Shown here: positions 7,713 to 18,568 of the stretch, piece after piece
Numbering within the stretch: the first letter of the stretch is position 1
Layout of the letters: each line of letters starts with the position of its first letter
NCBI GenBank assembly: GCA_002162675.1
Contig: MAAE01000062.1
Span: forward strand, 1 to 64,000
DNA: 64,000 bases
Source of the DNA: Colwellia sp. 39_35_sub15_T18
GTDB lineage: Bacteria > Pseudomonadota > Gammaproteobacteria > Enterobacterales > Alteromonadaceae
Direction: 5' to 3'
Position numbers and translations under genes: made by a program
Notes under the pieces: model-generated
The model's input: only the letters and a program-made list of their open reading frames with translations
What the model was told of the DNA's origin: nothing
Database searches by the model: none

Positions 7713-9142
7713 TGATGATCTCCTGCTATTAAGCTTCTATCCATTTCAATATTTTCATTAAACTCTCTTAATGGTTGAGACAATAGCGTCTTCCACATGC
7801 GGGTGTGCTCGGCTTGTGGAGTAAACTGTTTGTCTGAACCTATTAATTGTCGATTTAACCAATGTGAAAAATCACTACACACTTTGTCTTGCCAATCATT
7901 ATTTTTTCGTGCCATTTGAAAAACATCATTATCACGATAGGGATCAAGTAAATATTGATATTCATCAACGAGCTTAATATCATTTATATCAGACCAACCA
8001 GCAGGAAGTTCATGGATAGTAGCTACGTAGAACAATAATTCATCAATAATATTACCTACCCAACTTTCAATCCATTTACGTCGTTTGGGATCTTTAACGC
8101 TTAATTCAATACGTTCAAAGCGCATTAAAAAGTCTCTTAAATAGTTAATATCTGTTTTTATGTTTTTGCTTGAAAAACCTTTATCAAAAAGTGTTTTTTG
8201 CGCTACAGGTGTTTTTAATTGGCTTTGCCATGTGGGAGGTTGGGTTGAAAACAGGTATCCCTTACCGCTCCTACTTTTGTTAAGCATCGAAACATTTTGT
8301 GGTTGAGCACCTCCAAAATTTTGTACTGATAAACTTGGATACTTAACATAAATTCCATTACTAAACGTACCTTTTGATAATTCTTTTCTCACTGTTTTTT
8401 GTGCATCACCATATTTAACTTTACTAATAGCTTTATTAATTTCTTCAGCCATTGACGATGAATACAAAGGAGCAATCAAATGATACTGTTCAAAACAATC
8501 ATCAACGGGAAAATATAATTGTTTAGCTTTATCTAAGCTTTTGATTGTTCTTCTTTCAACTAACTGTGAAAACCCTGCTTTCCAACGATATAATACCTCA
8601 GACTTTACTGGATATGATTCGATAAAATCAAACCTATCATCTAGAATTAAATCTATAATTAGTTCTCCTGATAGCTCTAATGCTAGAAATCGAGAAATCG
8701 AAATCAAAGCTCCATTATTATGAGCAAGATCAAAGGTTAATTTTTTATTAAATGATGCTGTAGTTAATAACTTATCATTAGATTTTTCAATTAATATAAG
8801 ACCACTATTTTCAGCCGAACTATGCGAGAACCTCAACACGTGAGTAGCTTTAATAATACGAACACCTTCCGCTGGTGGTTTTTTTGTAATTGTTTCTTCT
8901 AACCATAAACTAATTTCATCTTTGAATACTGTCTTTCTCAATTCTACTAATTCAACAAGCTTCTCATCTTTTTTTATTTGTAACCTTTCTAATTTTTGAA
9001 TGCTTTTTTCTTTCTCTATTTCAATATCCTTGTCATTAATATACTTCCTAGCCTTAAATAGTTGTGATTTAGATATTTTGTTTTCAAAAAAATCAACTAT
9101 CACTTCCTGCCATGTTACAAACGGTTCTTCACTATCGATCAT
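7709..9142 (-). CDS. csy1: Cas8f (Csy1), Cascade large subunit
   Basis: Csy1 recognises the GG/CC PAM and recruits Cas2-3. Supporting features are length (477; family about 430-480), position between cas2-3 and csy2, and family blocks such as YPSLSVQNFGGAQPQNVSMLNKSRSGKGYLFSTQPPTW around residues 265-305. The first 60 residues are strongly charged and probably helical. The start follows the cas2-3 stop by one base. Confidence 0.94.
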   Translation of the reverse strand: MIDSEEPFVTWQEVIVDFFENKISKSQLFKARKYINDKDIEIEKEKSIQKLERLQIKKDEKLVELVELRKTVFKDEISLWLEETITKKPPAEGVRIIKATHVLRFSHSSAENSGLILIEKSNDKLLTTASFNKKLTFDLAHNNGALISISRFLALELSGELIIDLILDDRFDFIESYPVKSEVLYRWKAGFSQLVERRTIKSLDKAKQLYFPVDDCFEQYHLIAPLYSSSMAEEINKAISKVKYGDAQKTVRKELSKGTFSNGIYVKYPSLSVQNFGGAQPQNVSMLNKSRSGKGYLFSTQPPTWQSQLKTPVAQKTLFDKGFSSKNIKTDINYLRDFLMRFERIELSVKDPKRRKWIESWVGNIIDELLFYVATIHELPAGWSDINDIKLVDEYQYLLDPYRDNDVFQMARKNNDWQDKVCSDFSHWLNRQLIGSDKQFTPQAEHTRMWKTLLSQPLREFNENIEMDRSLIAGDHQ

Positions 9143-9143
9143 G

Positions 9144-12100
9144 TTAATTCGCCACCTTTTTATAAATCCCTAAATTAGGGTGATAGTAATATTCATCTTG
9201 CATTCTTTCGTTATATTCTATTAATCGTATTTCACCAAAACGCTCGGCTACTTCATCAATTTCAATATCAAAGTCTTTGGCTAATTTTTGGTAAACACTT
9301 TGTGGTTGCAAATCAAACCAAAAATGATTTCCTTCATTAATTTCAAGTTCAGTTTCTAAATATATTTTTGCAATTCCCTCTCCTTCACCAAATCTTGTTG
9401 GATAAACTGATTCATTTTTCCAACGCCAAACAATATCATCACTTTTCAAAAACAAATAAAAAGCATTGTCTTTATTTGACAGCCTAAAGCGTTGTTGTTT
9501 TTGTACTTCGCCGCACCAATGCACTTGCTCTTGCCACCATACTTTTGCTGGTTTGTTACTTTTAAATAGTTGATTAAGTAACGCACGATGCTCTAATGCA
9601 TTTAAATTTAAATCTTCTCCTTTAGCTTCCACATAACCATCAGGAGTTTTTATCCGCTCTATGGCACTTATTTTTTTATATTGATCTTTTGATAAAATAT
9701 CAGCCAAGGCATGGTTTTCTAACTTTAATTCTTTTGACTCAAAACCAGGACGTGTATAGCAAATTTGTTCTCCTCGTAAGGTTTTATAATTATTATTAAG
9801 TAAAATAATATTGGCTGAGGTCGGCTGTATGTTTCTATGCCTTAGTACCCTCCCTGCAATTTGGATAATAGAACGCATAGAGCTTGGTTCTATAATTGCC
9901 CAATCATAATCATGATCACGTCCAACTTCTGCAACGGGAGAGGCTAACACCACAAAAATATGATGTTTTTGTTTATTCTGGGCTAATATAGATTTTAAAT
10001 TGTCCCATGCTTTTTGTGGCTCTTTTCGGTTAAGTATTGTGTCTAAATGATTTTCAAGGTGTGAGCGTATAGCTAATGGGTAACGGCTATGATACACACA
10101 ATAATGAATACAATAATCTTCTGGCACAACTTGTTGTAACAAGGCTTTAGAAACCGCTACTAATGGATTTATATTTGCCATTCTGACCAAACCAATAGAT
10201 ATAGTTTGCTCATCAGTATTAACACCATTATTACCATGATGCTTTTGATGCAATGCAACTATGCTTTCTTGGATGGCTTTTGCCATTGAATATGCATAGG
10301 TACTTTGACTATGTTCAAAAAATTGAATGCTTCCCAACTGCTTAACTTGAACGAGACCTATTAATTTTTTAATACGATTATCTACAAACTTAACATGTGT
10401 TTTTTGATAGTCTTCAGAAGAATTGCACAATTTATCAATGCTGTTGTCTTCATCAAACCACGCACAAAGCGTTTCACCATTCCAATTTTCAATATTCGCT
10501 TTCGCGTACTGTGACCAGCCTGCCTGATAAGCTTGAAATAAGGCAAAAGCCATTGCTGGCGGCATAGTGGCTGTTGAAAGTAAGACTTTACTACCTAGCA
10601 TCGCAGCCCAATTAACCAAGCGACAAAGTGCAGGTAAATCTTCCAAACCAAAATCATCGGGTTCATCTAATATTAAGTCGGATGTTAATAGGCGTAACAT
10701 TGGGGCTATTTGTTTACCACCTTTTGTACCTTCGGTTGCACCAATAAGATGATCTATCGTACATACTAATATAGGGGCTTGAATAAGTTTATCGAGATTT
10801 TTTTCTTGTTTTGTCCACTTACTTAAGCTGTGAGCTTTCAACCCTGTGTAATCAATATAAAGATCAGGATCAATAATATCATTTTGAGATTCACTACCTG
10901 TAACTTGCAACTGTTCAACTTCTTTATCTTTGGTATGTTCATTTTCAAACAATTGCTTAACCGATATACCTCCAACAGCAATAGCTAACTGCTCATTATT
11001 AAGTTCTAATTTTCGCCTAAATTCTCTACCCGTTTGTAATGTTAAGGTACGTAAACCAAGTGCAACACTAAACCGTACTCGCCCCGTTTCATTACCTAAC
11101 GCATACATGATTTTAGCATTCGCTAAGGTCTTCCCCTTACCCGTTGATGCCATGTTAATACCAAAAAAACCATGTTTTACTGTTTCATTCGAAATTTTTT
11201 CTGAAAGCTTTCTAGCTTTATCTTGCCAACCAAAAGCGTCTTTAAATTTCTTATCTACATTTCCCTGTAAAAATGAATTTTCTGGTAATGACTCGACACT
11301 GTGATTTAACGAACTTATCGCGAAAGATATTCTTTTAGCATGATAAGCCACGCCAATAAGGTGTTCATCTAACTGCTGCTTAAGTTCTTTTGTTTTTCTA
11401 TCAGTATTGGCAAATATTTGATAACTGGGACTTTGCCACTCAGAATTTAATTCCTCTAATTTTAAAGATGAATAATAGTGATCCGACAACATCAAACTTA
11501 AGCGGGCTAAATGTGTAGTAAATAGTTCATCGTGCAACCAATCCTTTTTTATGCTTAGTAATGGTTTCAATTTAATTAAAGCTTTTGAGACAATAGTGCT
11601 ACAGTGAGATCGCCACTTATAGCTAAGTACAGGTAAAGCTTTATCAAAATTCCAGTTATCTTCTAATAAATTGTTATTGTCATCATCTTTACACTGATAA
11701 GAGTTCCATACTGCTTCAAAATCATTATCAAACCAGACTTTTATATGTTTAAAACCCTTTAAACGCGCAACACGATCTTTCCAATGAGGTACTAACGGTA
11801 ATTTATGATGCGATACAATTAACCAAGCGATAAGTTGTGCAAAAGGAGCTAATTGATTTATTGGATGGTTATTGCCTGAATCAATACCATCTCTAAAACA
11901 CGTTGAAATACTATCTTTTTCTATTTCGCTAAGTTCAGTTAACCATTGAATATCTGATTTACCCTCAGCAAAAACTTGAAATAAACGCAAAGATAACCAC
12001 TCATGACGATACGGTTCACCTTTTAATTCACTTTCACCTTTTAATTTATTTTGAAATAAAATATTCGCTTTACCAAAATCATGAAACAAGCCTGCAATAG

Positions 12101-12449
12101 CAGCTGCATACTTTATAACGTCAATTGTTTGCCACTGATTTTTATCTACAAATTTTTCCATACCTTTACTGGTACTATTAACTGGCACCACGCCCTCAGC
12201 ATTAAACTTCGCCTTATTCCCCACCACCCACAAAAACTGGCTACGTGCTCGTGATCTAATCCAAAAACAACTTACCGCGGTACTTTTACTGGCGGTTTGG
12301 CGGAGCATTTTTTTTACCGTGATTAGGCCATCTTCAGTGATCAGCGTTTGCCATGTGTTGTCGCCTATTCTGTTAGCAAAAGCATCTAGCACTCTGCGTG
12401 TTTTCTTTAAGGCATTTTTCTCACATTGAGAAACAAACGTGACCATCAT
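9144..12449 (-). CDS. cas3: Cas2-Cas3 fusion, adaptation subunit and DNA-degrading helicase-nuclease
   Basis: The 1101-residue protein has the I-F-specific fusion. Residues 1-95 (VTFVSQCEKNALKKTRRVLD, then CFWIRSRARSQFLWVVG) are a Cas2 domain. The HD nuclease follows, with LFHDFGK at 121-127 and RHEWLS around 148. The SF2 helicase has Walker A STGKGKT at 435-441, DEPDDF near 620 and STATMPP after it. Cas2-3 joins Cas1 for spacer capture and degrades DNA marked by the Csy complex. It overlaps cas1 by four bases. All main motifs look intact. Confidence 0.97.
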   Translation of the reverse strand: MMVTFVSQCEKNALKKTRRVLDAFANRIGDNTWQTLITEDGLITVKKMLRQTASKSTAVSCFWIRSRARSQFLWVVGNKAKFNAEGVVPVNSTSKGMEKFVDKNQWQTIDVIKYAAAIAGLFHDFGKANILFQNKLKGESELKGEPYRHEWLSLRLFQVFAEGKSDIQWLTELSEIEKDSISTCFRDGIDSGNNHPINQLAPFAQLIAWLIVSHHKLPLVPHWKDRVARLKGFKHIKVWFDNDFEAVWNSYQCKDDDNNNLLEDNWNFDKALPVLSYKWRSHCSTIVSKALIKLKPLLSIKKDWLHDELFTTHLARLSLMLSDHYYSSLKLEELNSEWQSPSYQIFANTDRKTKELKQQLDEHLIGVAYHAKRISFAISSLNHSVESLPENSFLQGNVDKKFKDAFGWQDKARKLSEKISNETVKHGFFGINMASTGKGKTLANAKIMYALGNETGRVRFSVALGLRTLTLQTGREFRRKLELNNEQLAIAVGGISVKQLFENEHTKDKEVEQLQVTGSESQNDIIDPDLYIDYTGLKAHSLSKWTKQEKNLDKLIQAPILVCTIDHLIGATEGTKGGKQIAPMLRLLTSDLILDEPDDFGLEDLPALCRLVNWAAMLGSKVLLSTATMPPAMAFALFQAYQAGWSQYAKANIENWNGETLCAWFDEDNSIDKLCNSSEDYQKTHVKFVDNRIKKLIGLVQVKQLGSIQFFEHSQSTYAYSMAKAIQESIVALHQKHHGNNGVNTDEQTISIGLVRMANINPLVAVSKALLQQVVPEDYCIHYCVYHSRYPLAIRSHLENHLDTILNRKEPQKAWDNLKSILAQNKQKHHIFVVLASPVAEVGRDHDYDWAIIEPSSMRSIIQIAGRVLRHRNIQPTSANIILLNNNYKTLRGEQICYTRPGFESKELKLENHALADILSKDQYKKISAIERIKTPDGYVEAKGEDLNLNALEHRALLNQLFKSNKPAKVWWQEQVHWCGEVQKQQRFRLSNKDNAFYLFLKSDDIVWRWKNESVYPTRFGEGEGIAKIYLETELEINEGNHFWFDLQPQSVYQKLAKDFDIEIDEVAERFGEIRLIEYNERMQDEYYYHPNLGIYKKVAN

Positions 12450-13453
12450 AAGGGCTCACCCTCGGTTTCATTTTGTTTATTGCCGTGATGTTGTAAAGCG
12501 ACCAATTTCACTTGTTCAAACATAAAATCTAGTGCTTTATGGTCGGTAAATGCTTGTAATATTTGTTGTCTAAATTCTTGTTCGGTGGCGTTTTCTTTAG
12601 CACAAACAAATGCCCATGGCAGCACAATGGCATCTTTTATTAGGTCAGCAATATCAAAAATTAAGGCTCCACGTCTGGTTTTTCCATGCATTACCGCGAA
12701 ACCGTGCGGTATACCGAGTACCCAAAGCGTGGTGGCTGCTAGTCCGTAGGCTAGGTAGTTACCGTGATTTAGAAAATCGTTAGCAAGGTCAGTGCTTTGA
12801 TGCTGCCGTGTAAAACCCGCAGTTTTAGTGGTATTAGCAGCAAATTTATAAAGTGCTTTAGTCAGTTGTGCTTCGGTCAGTAGTAAGTCTGAGGATTTAG
12901 TTGCTGTTGCCATGCGGTCATTAAAACGGCCTAATGCGGTTTCAATTCCTGCATCACTCATGGTAAAGCCTTCTACTTTTAAGTCTCTGTCTTTAGCCCA
13001 AACTTTATGGAGAAACTCAATACGCGCTTGTTGAAATTGTTTCGCCGCATTTAGCCGTTTTTCATCCTCAAACCAAAACTTCATCCAACCTTGCAAATAC
13101 TCTGTTGGGCGATATTCGCTTTGTGGAGTAAACCATTCAATAGGCTGTTCAGTATCGTTGGCCATATAAAGTGGTGTACCGCCGCCGCCTGAAAAACCAA
13201 TAAGTACGCCTGCTTGCGCAAGCATTCTTACTGCTGCTTGGGTAATAGAAGTACCATTACCTAGTAGTAACACAGTGGTATTAGCAATGGGGATATTGAA
13301 ATAATGGTTTTCTTTACTTTTGTTAGACAAAGCTTCGGTTAAATAAAGTACTCGGCCATCTTTTTGCATCACTCGGCAATATTCTAAATAATATAAGTTG
13401 GCTCGCTTAGAGTGTAATATTGCCTTTAAGTCGCTCGGGGATAAATCTTTCAT
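12446..13453 (-). CDS. cas1: Cas1f, spacer-integration endonuclease
   Basis: Cas1 is the integrase that inserts new spacers at the leader end. The 335-residue product has the I-F Cas1 form, with LLLGNGTSITQAAVRMLAQAG around residues 62-82 and the metal ligands E194 (LTEAQL), H256 (VMHGKTRRGA) and D267/D270 (FDIADLIKDA). It is first in the cas operon, 189 bp downstream of the WYL regulator, so the operon promoter should lie in that gap. With intact Cas1 and Cas2-3 and a long uniform array, the system looks adaptation-competent. Confidence 0.97.
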   Translation of the reverse strand: MKDLSPSDLKAILHSKRANLYYLEYCRVMQKDGRVLYLTEALSNKSKENHYFNIPIANTTVLLLGNGTSITQAAVRMLAQAGVLIGFSGGGGTPLYMANDTEQPIEWFTPQSEYRPTEYLQGWMKFWFEDEKRLNAAKQFQQARIEFLHKVWAKDRDLKVEGFTMSDAGIETALGRFNDRMATATKSSDLLLTEAQLTKALYKFAANTTKTAGFTRQHQSTDLANDFLNHGNYLAYGLAATTLWVLGIPHGFAVMHGKTRRGALIFDIADLIKDAIVLPWAFVCAKENATEQEFRQQILQAFTDHKALDFMFEQVKLVALQHHGNKQNETEGEPL

Positions 13454-13583
13454 TATTATAAATCCATTTTTTTATCATCATTAGCAAAAAATAGTGATAA
13501 CCCAAATAAGCTAAAAATGTCTGCGTTTGTTGGTCGTTAATTTAACCTTTTTTTCTTTTAAAACAATACTGTGCTTTATAACA

Positions 13584-13600
13584 TGTAAAGAAAGTTTACA
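13584..13600. promoter_or_regulatory. Palindrome in the cas operon promoter region
   Basis: TGTAAA-GAAAG-TTTACA is a perfect 6+5+6 palindrome about 130 bp upstream of cas1, flanked by TTAACC (13542-13547) and GGTTAA (13601-13606), themselves complementary. It is a candidate site for the WYL regulator encoded next door. It resembles a TyrR box but has a spacer one base shorter. Confidence 0.45.
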
Positions 13601-13642
13601 GGTTAAAAGGAACCTTCAATACTTAAGTAGATAAAGGTACGA

Positions 13643-14476
13643 CTAGGTGAAAAGGTAAGGTTTTATCTCTTTCTGACAGTGATTACTTAATACAATTTGT
13701 TGTGCTTCAGGGCTGCTTTGATAACTTTCTAAATGCAGCCTTTTTAATAAATAACTAAGCATCGCAACACGAGTAGTTATGCTTTTACGGCCATTTTCCA
13801 TTTGATAGTCATTCGCTATTACTCTTTTTTGTTTGTCTGTTAGCCTTGGGTCTGGTTCAAAGGTTACGTCAATAGTAGTGTGCCATTTAATGTCTTGTTC
13901 GTTGCTATGCTCTGCTTTGCCCTCAATAACAGCTTCTCCGCTAAAACGAGATAAGGTAAAGTCTCTAAACTCTTGGTTTTTATTACAATACGCGCGCACA
14001 TGCCAACGTAAACCATCAAAAATGAGTGCATGGGGTTCAATAATACGGTCTAGGTAATCAGGGCTGGTAAGAGAAATGTAGCCAATATCTACTTTAAGTT
14101 GATCACGAATAGCCCGAAGAATTGATCTTACTTGTTCCGCTTGAATGTTTCTCAGCGGCGGCGCTATCTCGTACACATAACTATAAGCATTGTGCTCGCT
14201 AGATAAGTTAGTGACGATAGTGTTTTTTCCAACAGTAGAGAGGTAATCGAAGAAGTTAGATACCTTGCTTGCACAGCAAAAATTCGGTGTAAGTAAATAA
14301 GCTTTTGCTGATGCGTTATAAATTAAGTTATTTGGGTGAGTAGCTTTGTAGTCATTAATGATTTTGCTTGCCGCTTGGCGAGATATCTTGAAATGTTCCT
14401 GCAGGTGGCTAGCATTAATACGACCTTCCCAATACAGCAGTTGATTGATGAAGTTAATTTTTTCCTGTTTGCGCAT
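13643..14476 (-). CDS. WYL-domain transcriptional regulator (BrxR/CapW-like) next to cas1
   Basis: The 277-residue protein has an N-terminal winged helix-turn-helix (residues 1-60, HLQEHFKISRQAASKIINDYK), a WYL domain around 115-190 (GYISLTSPDY ... EPHALIFDGLRWHVRAYC ... FRDFTLSRF) and a C-terminal WCX-like extension. This layout matches the BrxR/CapW repressors of phage-defence islands, thought to sense a nucleic-acid or nucleotide ligand through WYL. It lies upstream of the cas operon on the same strand, which suggests that it controls cas genes; that is inference. It is preceded by the pntB terminator, so it has its own promoter. Confidence 0.85.
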   Translation of the reverse strand: MRKQEKINFINQLLYWEGRINASHLQEHFKISRQAASKIINDYKATHPNNLIYNASAKAYLLTPNFCCASKVSNFFDYLSTVGKNTIVTNLSSEHNAYSYVYEIAPPLRNIQAEQVRSILRAIRDQLKVDIGYISLTSPDYLDRIIEPHALIFDGLRWHVRAYCNKNQEFRDFTLSRFSGEAVIEGKAEHSNEQDIKWHTTIDVTFEPDPRLTDKQKRVIANDYQMENGRKSITTRVAMLSYLLKRLHLESYQSSPEAQQIVLSNHCQKEIKPYLFT

Positions 14477-14594
14477 GTCCTTTCTTGGCCTTCCTTGATG
14501 ATAATTCTTATATGCTTATACTGTTAGCTCCCCTATTTAGCCATAACTTATTATTTAAAACAATCATTTAAAACAATTGATTTATATCATAAAA

Positions 14595-14628
14595 CTTTGT
14601 CATTCTTATAAAAACAAGAATGACAAAG
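14595..14628 (-). terminator. Intrinsic terminator of the pntAB operon
   Basis: A perfect 13-bp stem CTTTGTCATTCTT / AAGAATGACAAAG with an 8-base loop lies 14 bases after the pntB stop, followed on the minus strand by TTTTATG. It separates the transhydrogenase operon from the defence island. Confidence 0.8.
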
Positions 14629-14641
14629 TGAGAAAAAAAAC

Positions 14642-16033
14642 CTACAAAGCCCTGAAAATCTGCTCGGTGGTTTCTTTAGCATCGCCAAACAACATTTGGG
14701 TGTTGTCTTTAAAGAACAATGGGTTTTGCACGCCCGCATAACCTGTACTCATTGAACGTTTAAAAACAATGACTTCTTTGGCATTCCATACTTCTAATAC
14801 TGGCATACCCGCAATTGGGCTATTAGGATCATCATTAGCCGCAGGGTTTACCGTATCGTTAGCACCAATAACTAACACTACATCGGTTTCAGGGAAGTCA
14901 TCGTTAATTTCATCCATACCTAACACAATATCATAAGGCACTTTGGCTTCGGCCAGTAATACATTCATGTGCCCTGGTAAGCGGCCAGCAACGGGATGTA
15001 TGGCAAAACGCACCTTGATACCTTTATTGATTAACTGCTGAGTCATTTCATATACTGGATATTGCGCTTGCGCCACCGCCATGCCATAACCCGGTGCAAT
15101 CACTACCGATTTTGCGCTACGTAATAAATCAGCAACCGCCTCAGCTTGTACTTCTATGTGCTCACCGTAGTCTTTATCTTCATCAATAATAACGTCTGTG
15201 CCAAAGCCGCCAGCAATAACACTGACAAATGAGCGATTCATCGCTTTACACATAATATAAGATAAAATAGCACCCGATGAGCCAACTAGCGCGCCGGTGA
15301 TAATAAGTAAATCATTACTCAACATAAAGCCAGCCGCTGCCGCTGCCCAACCAGAGTAGGAGTTAAGCATTGAAACCACTACTGGCATATCGGCACCGCC
15401 AATAGAAGCTACCAGATGCCAACCAAACACTAAAGCAATAGCCGTCATTAAAAATAATGGTAAATTTGAACCACCATTTTGTACAAAAACAATCATCAAA
15501 ATAATAGAAACTACACCCGCGGCTAAGTTCATTTTATGACGGTTAGGTAGCATGAGTGCACTTGAGCTTATAGAGCCACGTAATTTACCAAAAGCCACAA
15601 TAGAGCCGGTAAAAGTGACAGCACCAATAAAAATCCCTAAAAAGATCTCAGTTAAATGTATATTCATCGCTACTTGCTGAACAGAAGTAATGATGATCTG
15701 GTGCCCAGCATCAAAATAGCTATTAAAGCCAACCAGTACCGCGGCTAAACCCACAAAACTATGCAATATTGCCACTAGCTCTGGCATTTGTGTCATTTCA
15801 ACTTTATTGGCTAACCTAAGCCCTATGCCTGAGCCAATAACCATGGCGACAATAATAATAAACACATTAGAGACTCGGGGATCAAAAATGGTGGTCAGTA
15901 AGGCTATTGCCATACCAATCATACCGAACAAGTTACCTTGCTTTGCTGTTTCTTGTTTACTTAGCCCCGCGAGACTAAAAATAAAGAGTAATGCTGCAAC
16001 CACATAAGCTGCGCTGATAAAACCATTAGACAT
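14642..16033 (-). CDS. pntB: NAD(P) transhydrogenase subunit beta
   Basis: PntB carries most of the proton channel and the NADP(H)-binding domain III of the inner-membrane transhydrogenase, which makes NADPH from NADH using the proton gradient. The 463 residues match the E. coli length (462). About nine membrane segments fill residues 1-260, and domain III carries [14 protein letters not shown] and [14 protein letters not shown]. It follows pntA by 12 bases and ends the operon. Confidence 0.97.
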   Translation of the reverse strand: MSNGFISAAYVVAALLFIFSLAGLSKQETAKQGNLFGMIGMAIALLTTIFDPRVSNVFIIIVAMVIGSGIGLRLANKVEMTQMPELVAILHSFVGLAAVLVGFNSYFDAGHQIIITSVQQVAMNIHLTEIFLGIFIGAVTFTGSIVAFGKLRGSISSSALMLPNRHKMNLAAGVVSIILMIVFVQNGGSNLPLFLMTAIALVFGWHLVASIGGADMPVVVSMLNSYSGWAAAAAGFMLSNDLLIITGALVGSSGAILSYIMCKAMNRSFVSVIAGGFGTDVIIDEDKDYGEHIEVQAEAVADLLRSAKSVVIAPGYGMAVAQAQYPVYEMTQQLINKGIKVRFAIHPVAGRLPGHMNVLLAEAKVPYDIVLGMDEINDDFPETDVVLVIGANDTVNPAANDDPNSPIAGMPVLEVWNAKEVIVFKRSMSTGYAGVQNPLFFKDNTQMLFGDAKETTEQIFRAL

Positions 16034-16045
16034 TGTTATTTCTCC

Positions 16046-17584
16046 CTACTTACTAAACATTTTTAACATGCGACTAGTTACTTTAAAGCCGCCAACAATA
16101 TTTATTGTTGCCACCAAAGTAGCTAATGCTGCCAGTACTTGTACCAAAGTATTATCAGAGCCTATTTGCAATAATGCGCCGACAATAATAATCCCCGAAA
16201 TAGCATTGGTAACGCTCATTAATGGCGTATGCAGTGAATGGCTCACATTCCACACCACGTAATAACCAATAACACAAGCCAGTACAAATACCGTAAAGTG
16301 CGTTAAAAAATCAACCGGTGCAACACTCGCTACCCAGCCAAACGATACGATTCCTGCTGCCATAAAAGCATATTTTTTCATCGGTGATGCGGGCTCTTCT
16401 TCAACGTCGACAACAGGTGCTACTTTAGCTTTTTGAGCCGGTGCTGGAGCGGCACTCACTTGAATTGGCGGTGGTGGGAAGGTTATTTCATCGTTTTTAA
16501 CTACGGTCATGTTACGAATAACTACATCGTCGAAATCGATATTGAAGGTGCCGTCTTTACTTTTAGCTAATAACTTAGCTAAATTCACTAAATTGTTAGA
16601 ATAAAGCTGTGATGCTTGGTTCGGTAAGCGTGATACTAAATCGGTGTAACCAATGACTTTAACATCATAAGCATTAACAACCTTGCCTGCTTCTGTGCAC
16701 TCACAATTACCGCCACCGCCTGCGGCTAAATCAACAATAACACTGCCTGCTTTCATTGACTTAACCATGGCTTCCGTGATGAGTTTGGGCGCAGGTTTAC
16801 CGGGGATCATCGCCGTAGTAATAATAATATCAACATCTTTTGCTTGCTCAGCAAATAAGGCCATTTCAGCGTCAATAAAAGCTTTACTCATTTCTTTCGC
16901 GTAACCATCACCAGAGCCCGTGTCTTCGTCCTCTTCATAATCAAGTTCGAGAAACTCAGCCCCCATACTTTCAATTTGTTCTTTCACTTCAGGTCGGGTA
17001 TCAAAGGCTCGTACAATAGCCCCTAAACTACTGGCAGTACCAATAGCAGCAAGACCTGCAACACCAGCGCCAATAATCATTATTTTAGCGGGAGGCATTT
17101 TGCCTGCGGCGGTTATTTGTCCGGTAAAGAAACGACCAAAATGATGTGATGCTTCAATAACAGCGCGATAGCCAGCAATATTCGCCATTGAACTTAAAGC
17201 ATCCATAGATTGAGAGCGCGTCATACGCGGCACCATTTCCATGGCTAAGGTGGTAATTGATTTAGCGCGAAGGGCTTCTAATAGCTCAGGGCTTTGCGCG
17301 GGCGCGATAAAGCTAATGAGTGTGGCGCCCTCATTCATTAATTCAACTTCATCTACTGTTGGCGCATTTACTTTGAAAATAATATCGCTTTGCCAACATG
17401 TTTTCTTAATAACAATTTCTGCATTAGTATTGCTATATTCTTCGTCGGTAAAGCTCGCCTTGATGCCGGCACCTTTTTGAACTTGTACGGTAAAACCTAG
17501 TTTGATTAGTGCGCTAGTAGAGCTTGGTGAGCCTGCAACACGGTTTTCACCCTTGAGCGACTCTTTGGGAATGCCAATGATCAT
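16046..17584 (-). CDS. pntA: NAD(P) transhydrogenase subunit alpha
   Basis: PntA binds NAD(H) and supplies the first membrane helices of the transhydrogenase. It is 512 residues (E. coli 510): [17 protein letters not shown] starts the domain I fold, [21 protein letters not shown] around 170-190 is the nucleotide-binding loop, and four membrane helices lie after residue 405. A Pro/Ala linker ([18 protein letters not shown]) precedes the membrane part. Confidence 0.97.
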   Translation of the reverse strand: MIIGIPKESLKGENRVAGSPSSTSALIKLGFTVQVQKGAGIKASFTDEEYSNTNAEIVIKKTCWQSDIIFKVNAPTVDEVELMNEGATLISFIAPAQSPELLEALRAKSITTLAMEMVPRMTRSQSMDALSSMANIAGYRAVIEASHHFGRFFTGQITAAGKMPPAKIMIIGAGVAGLAAIGTASSLGAIVRAFDTRPEVKEQIESMGAEFLELDYEEDEDTGSGDGYAKEMSKAFIDAEMALFAEQAKDVDIIITTAMIPGKPAPKLITEAMVKSMKAGSVIVDLAAGGGGNCECTEAGKVVNAYDVKVIGYTDLVSRLPNQASQLYSNNLVNLAKLLAKSKDGTFNIDFDDVVIRNMTVVKNDEITFPPPPIQVSAAPAPAQKAKVAPVVDVEEEPASPMKKYAFMAAGIVSFGWVASVAPVDFLTHFTVFVLACVIGYYVVWNVSHSLHTPLMSVTNAISGIIIVGALLQIGSDNTLVQVLAALATLVATINIVGGFKVTSRMLKMFSK

Positions 17585-17695
17585 AAAACACCTTTAAACA
17601 GTTGATAAAAAAGACTAACTGTTTAATGTTTTACCATTTATAGCATTGTTTTTAAACACTCATTTGAAAATAAATAAATAACGTCAAAATTAACG

Positions 17696-18568
17696 CTATC
17701 GTCCTCGACTTACCGACCATGTTTCAAAAAGCGCGGCGCTAACCACTAAAGTTCCGCCGATAATAGTCAGCATATTTGCTCGTTCACTTAATAATAAAAA
17801 GGCCAACACACTTCCATACAATGGTTGTAAACAAGAGATAAGCCCAGCAGTTGTTGCTGACAGGTGGCGCAGTGATGAAGCAAATAAAGCATGAGGCATC
17901 GCGGTAAAAACAATACCCACCAGTAAAATAAGTGACCAATCACGGTTAGTTACTTGTGCTATCGGTACTTCAATAAACAATCCCAGCATAAGAAAAGCCA
18001 CTAAGGTTTGATACAGCATGGTATGCGGCCCTGAATAATGACTAAAATAATTTTTATGAAGAATATTTCTCAACGCGAAGAAAAAAGCCGAAATAATACC
18101 GGTGACTATCCCTAATGTGACTTGATTACCTAAATTGATTTCAGGGATCAATAAAAAGATACCAATCAACACAATAGAAGCAATAACAATATCTTTAACT
18201 TGTGGCCTACTTTTACTGTTTGAGCGATTTAGCGCTGGCTCTAAAAATACCGTGATAACAGGATAGGTAAAAAAGGCAATGATACCGATAGTGACCCCTG
18301 CCATTTGCATACCAGCAAAATAAGTAACCCAATGAATACCCACCACCACACCAAGCAATACCGCGATACCATAATCTTTAGTACTGGCAAGCTTAATTTT
18401 TTTCTTTTGCATAGTTAATAATATAAACAAAACAATGGCCGCGACACCTGTTCGGTACACCGTTATATCTAAAGCGGGCAAGCCGATAAGTTTTGAAAAT
18501 AAAGCGGTGCCACCAAATAATAGTACCGCGCTGTGTAGAAACAAAAGGCTTTGCTGTTGAGCTTTCAT
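17696..18568 (-). CDS. EamA/DMT-superfamily transporter
   Basis: The 290-residue protein is mostly membrane, about ten helices in two EamA repeats (residues 10-135 and 150-285), the drug/metabolite transporter fold. FLHSAVLLFGGTALFSKLIGLP at the start and PLYGSVLAFLLLSERANMLTIIGGTLVV near the end are typical. Such proteins often export amino acids or other metabolites; the substrate cannot be told from sequence. It stands alone between pntA and ycgN. Confidence 0.88.
   Translation of the reverse strand: MKAQQQSLLFLHSAVLLFGGTALFSKLIGLPALDITVYRTGVAAIVLFILLTMQKKKIKLASTKDYGIAVLLGVVVGIHWVTYFAGMQMAGVTIGIIAFFTYPVITVFLEPALNRSNSKSRPQVKDIVIASIVLIGIFLLIPEINLGNQVTLGIVTGIISAFFFALRNILHKNYFSHYSGPHTMLYQTLVAFLMLGLFIEVPIAQVTNRDWSLILLVGIVFTAMPHALFASSLRHLSATTAGLISCLQPLYGSVLAFLLLSERANMLTIIGGTLVVSAALFETWSVSRGR

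Noticed and set aside
13584-13600. TyrR box before cas1
   Set aside because: The half sites match TGTAAA/TTTACA, but the spacer is 5 bases and the TyrR consensus has 6. A WYL or unknown regulator is more plausible.
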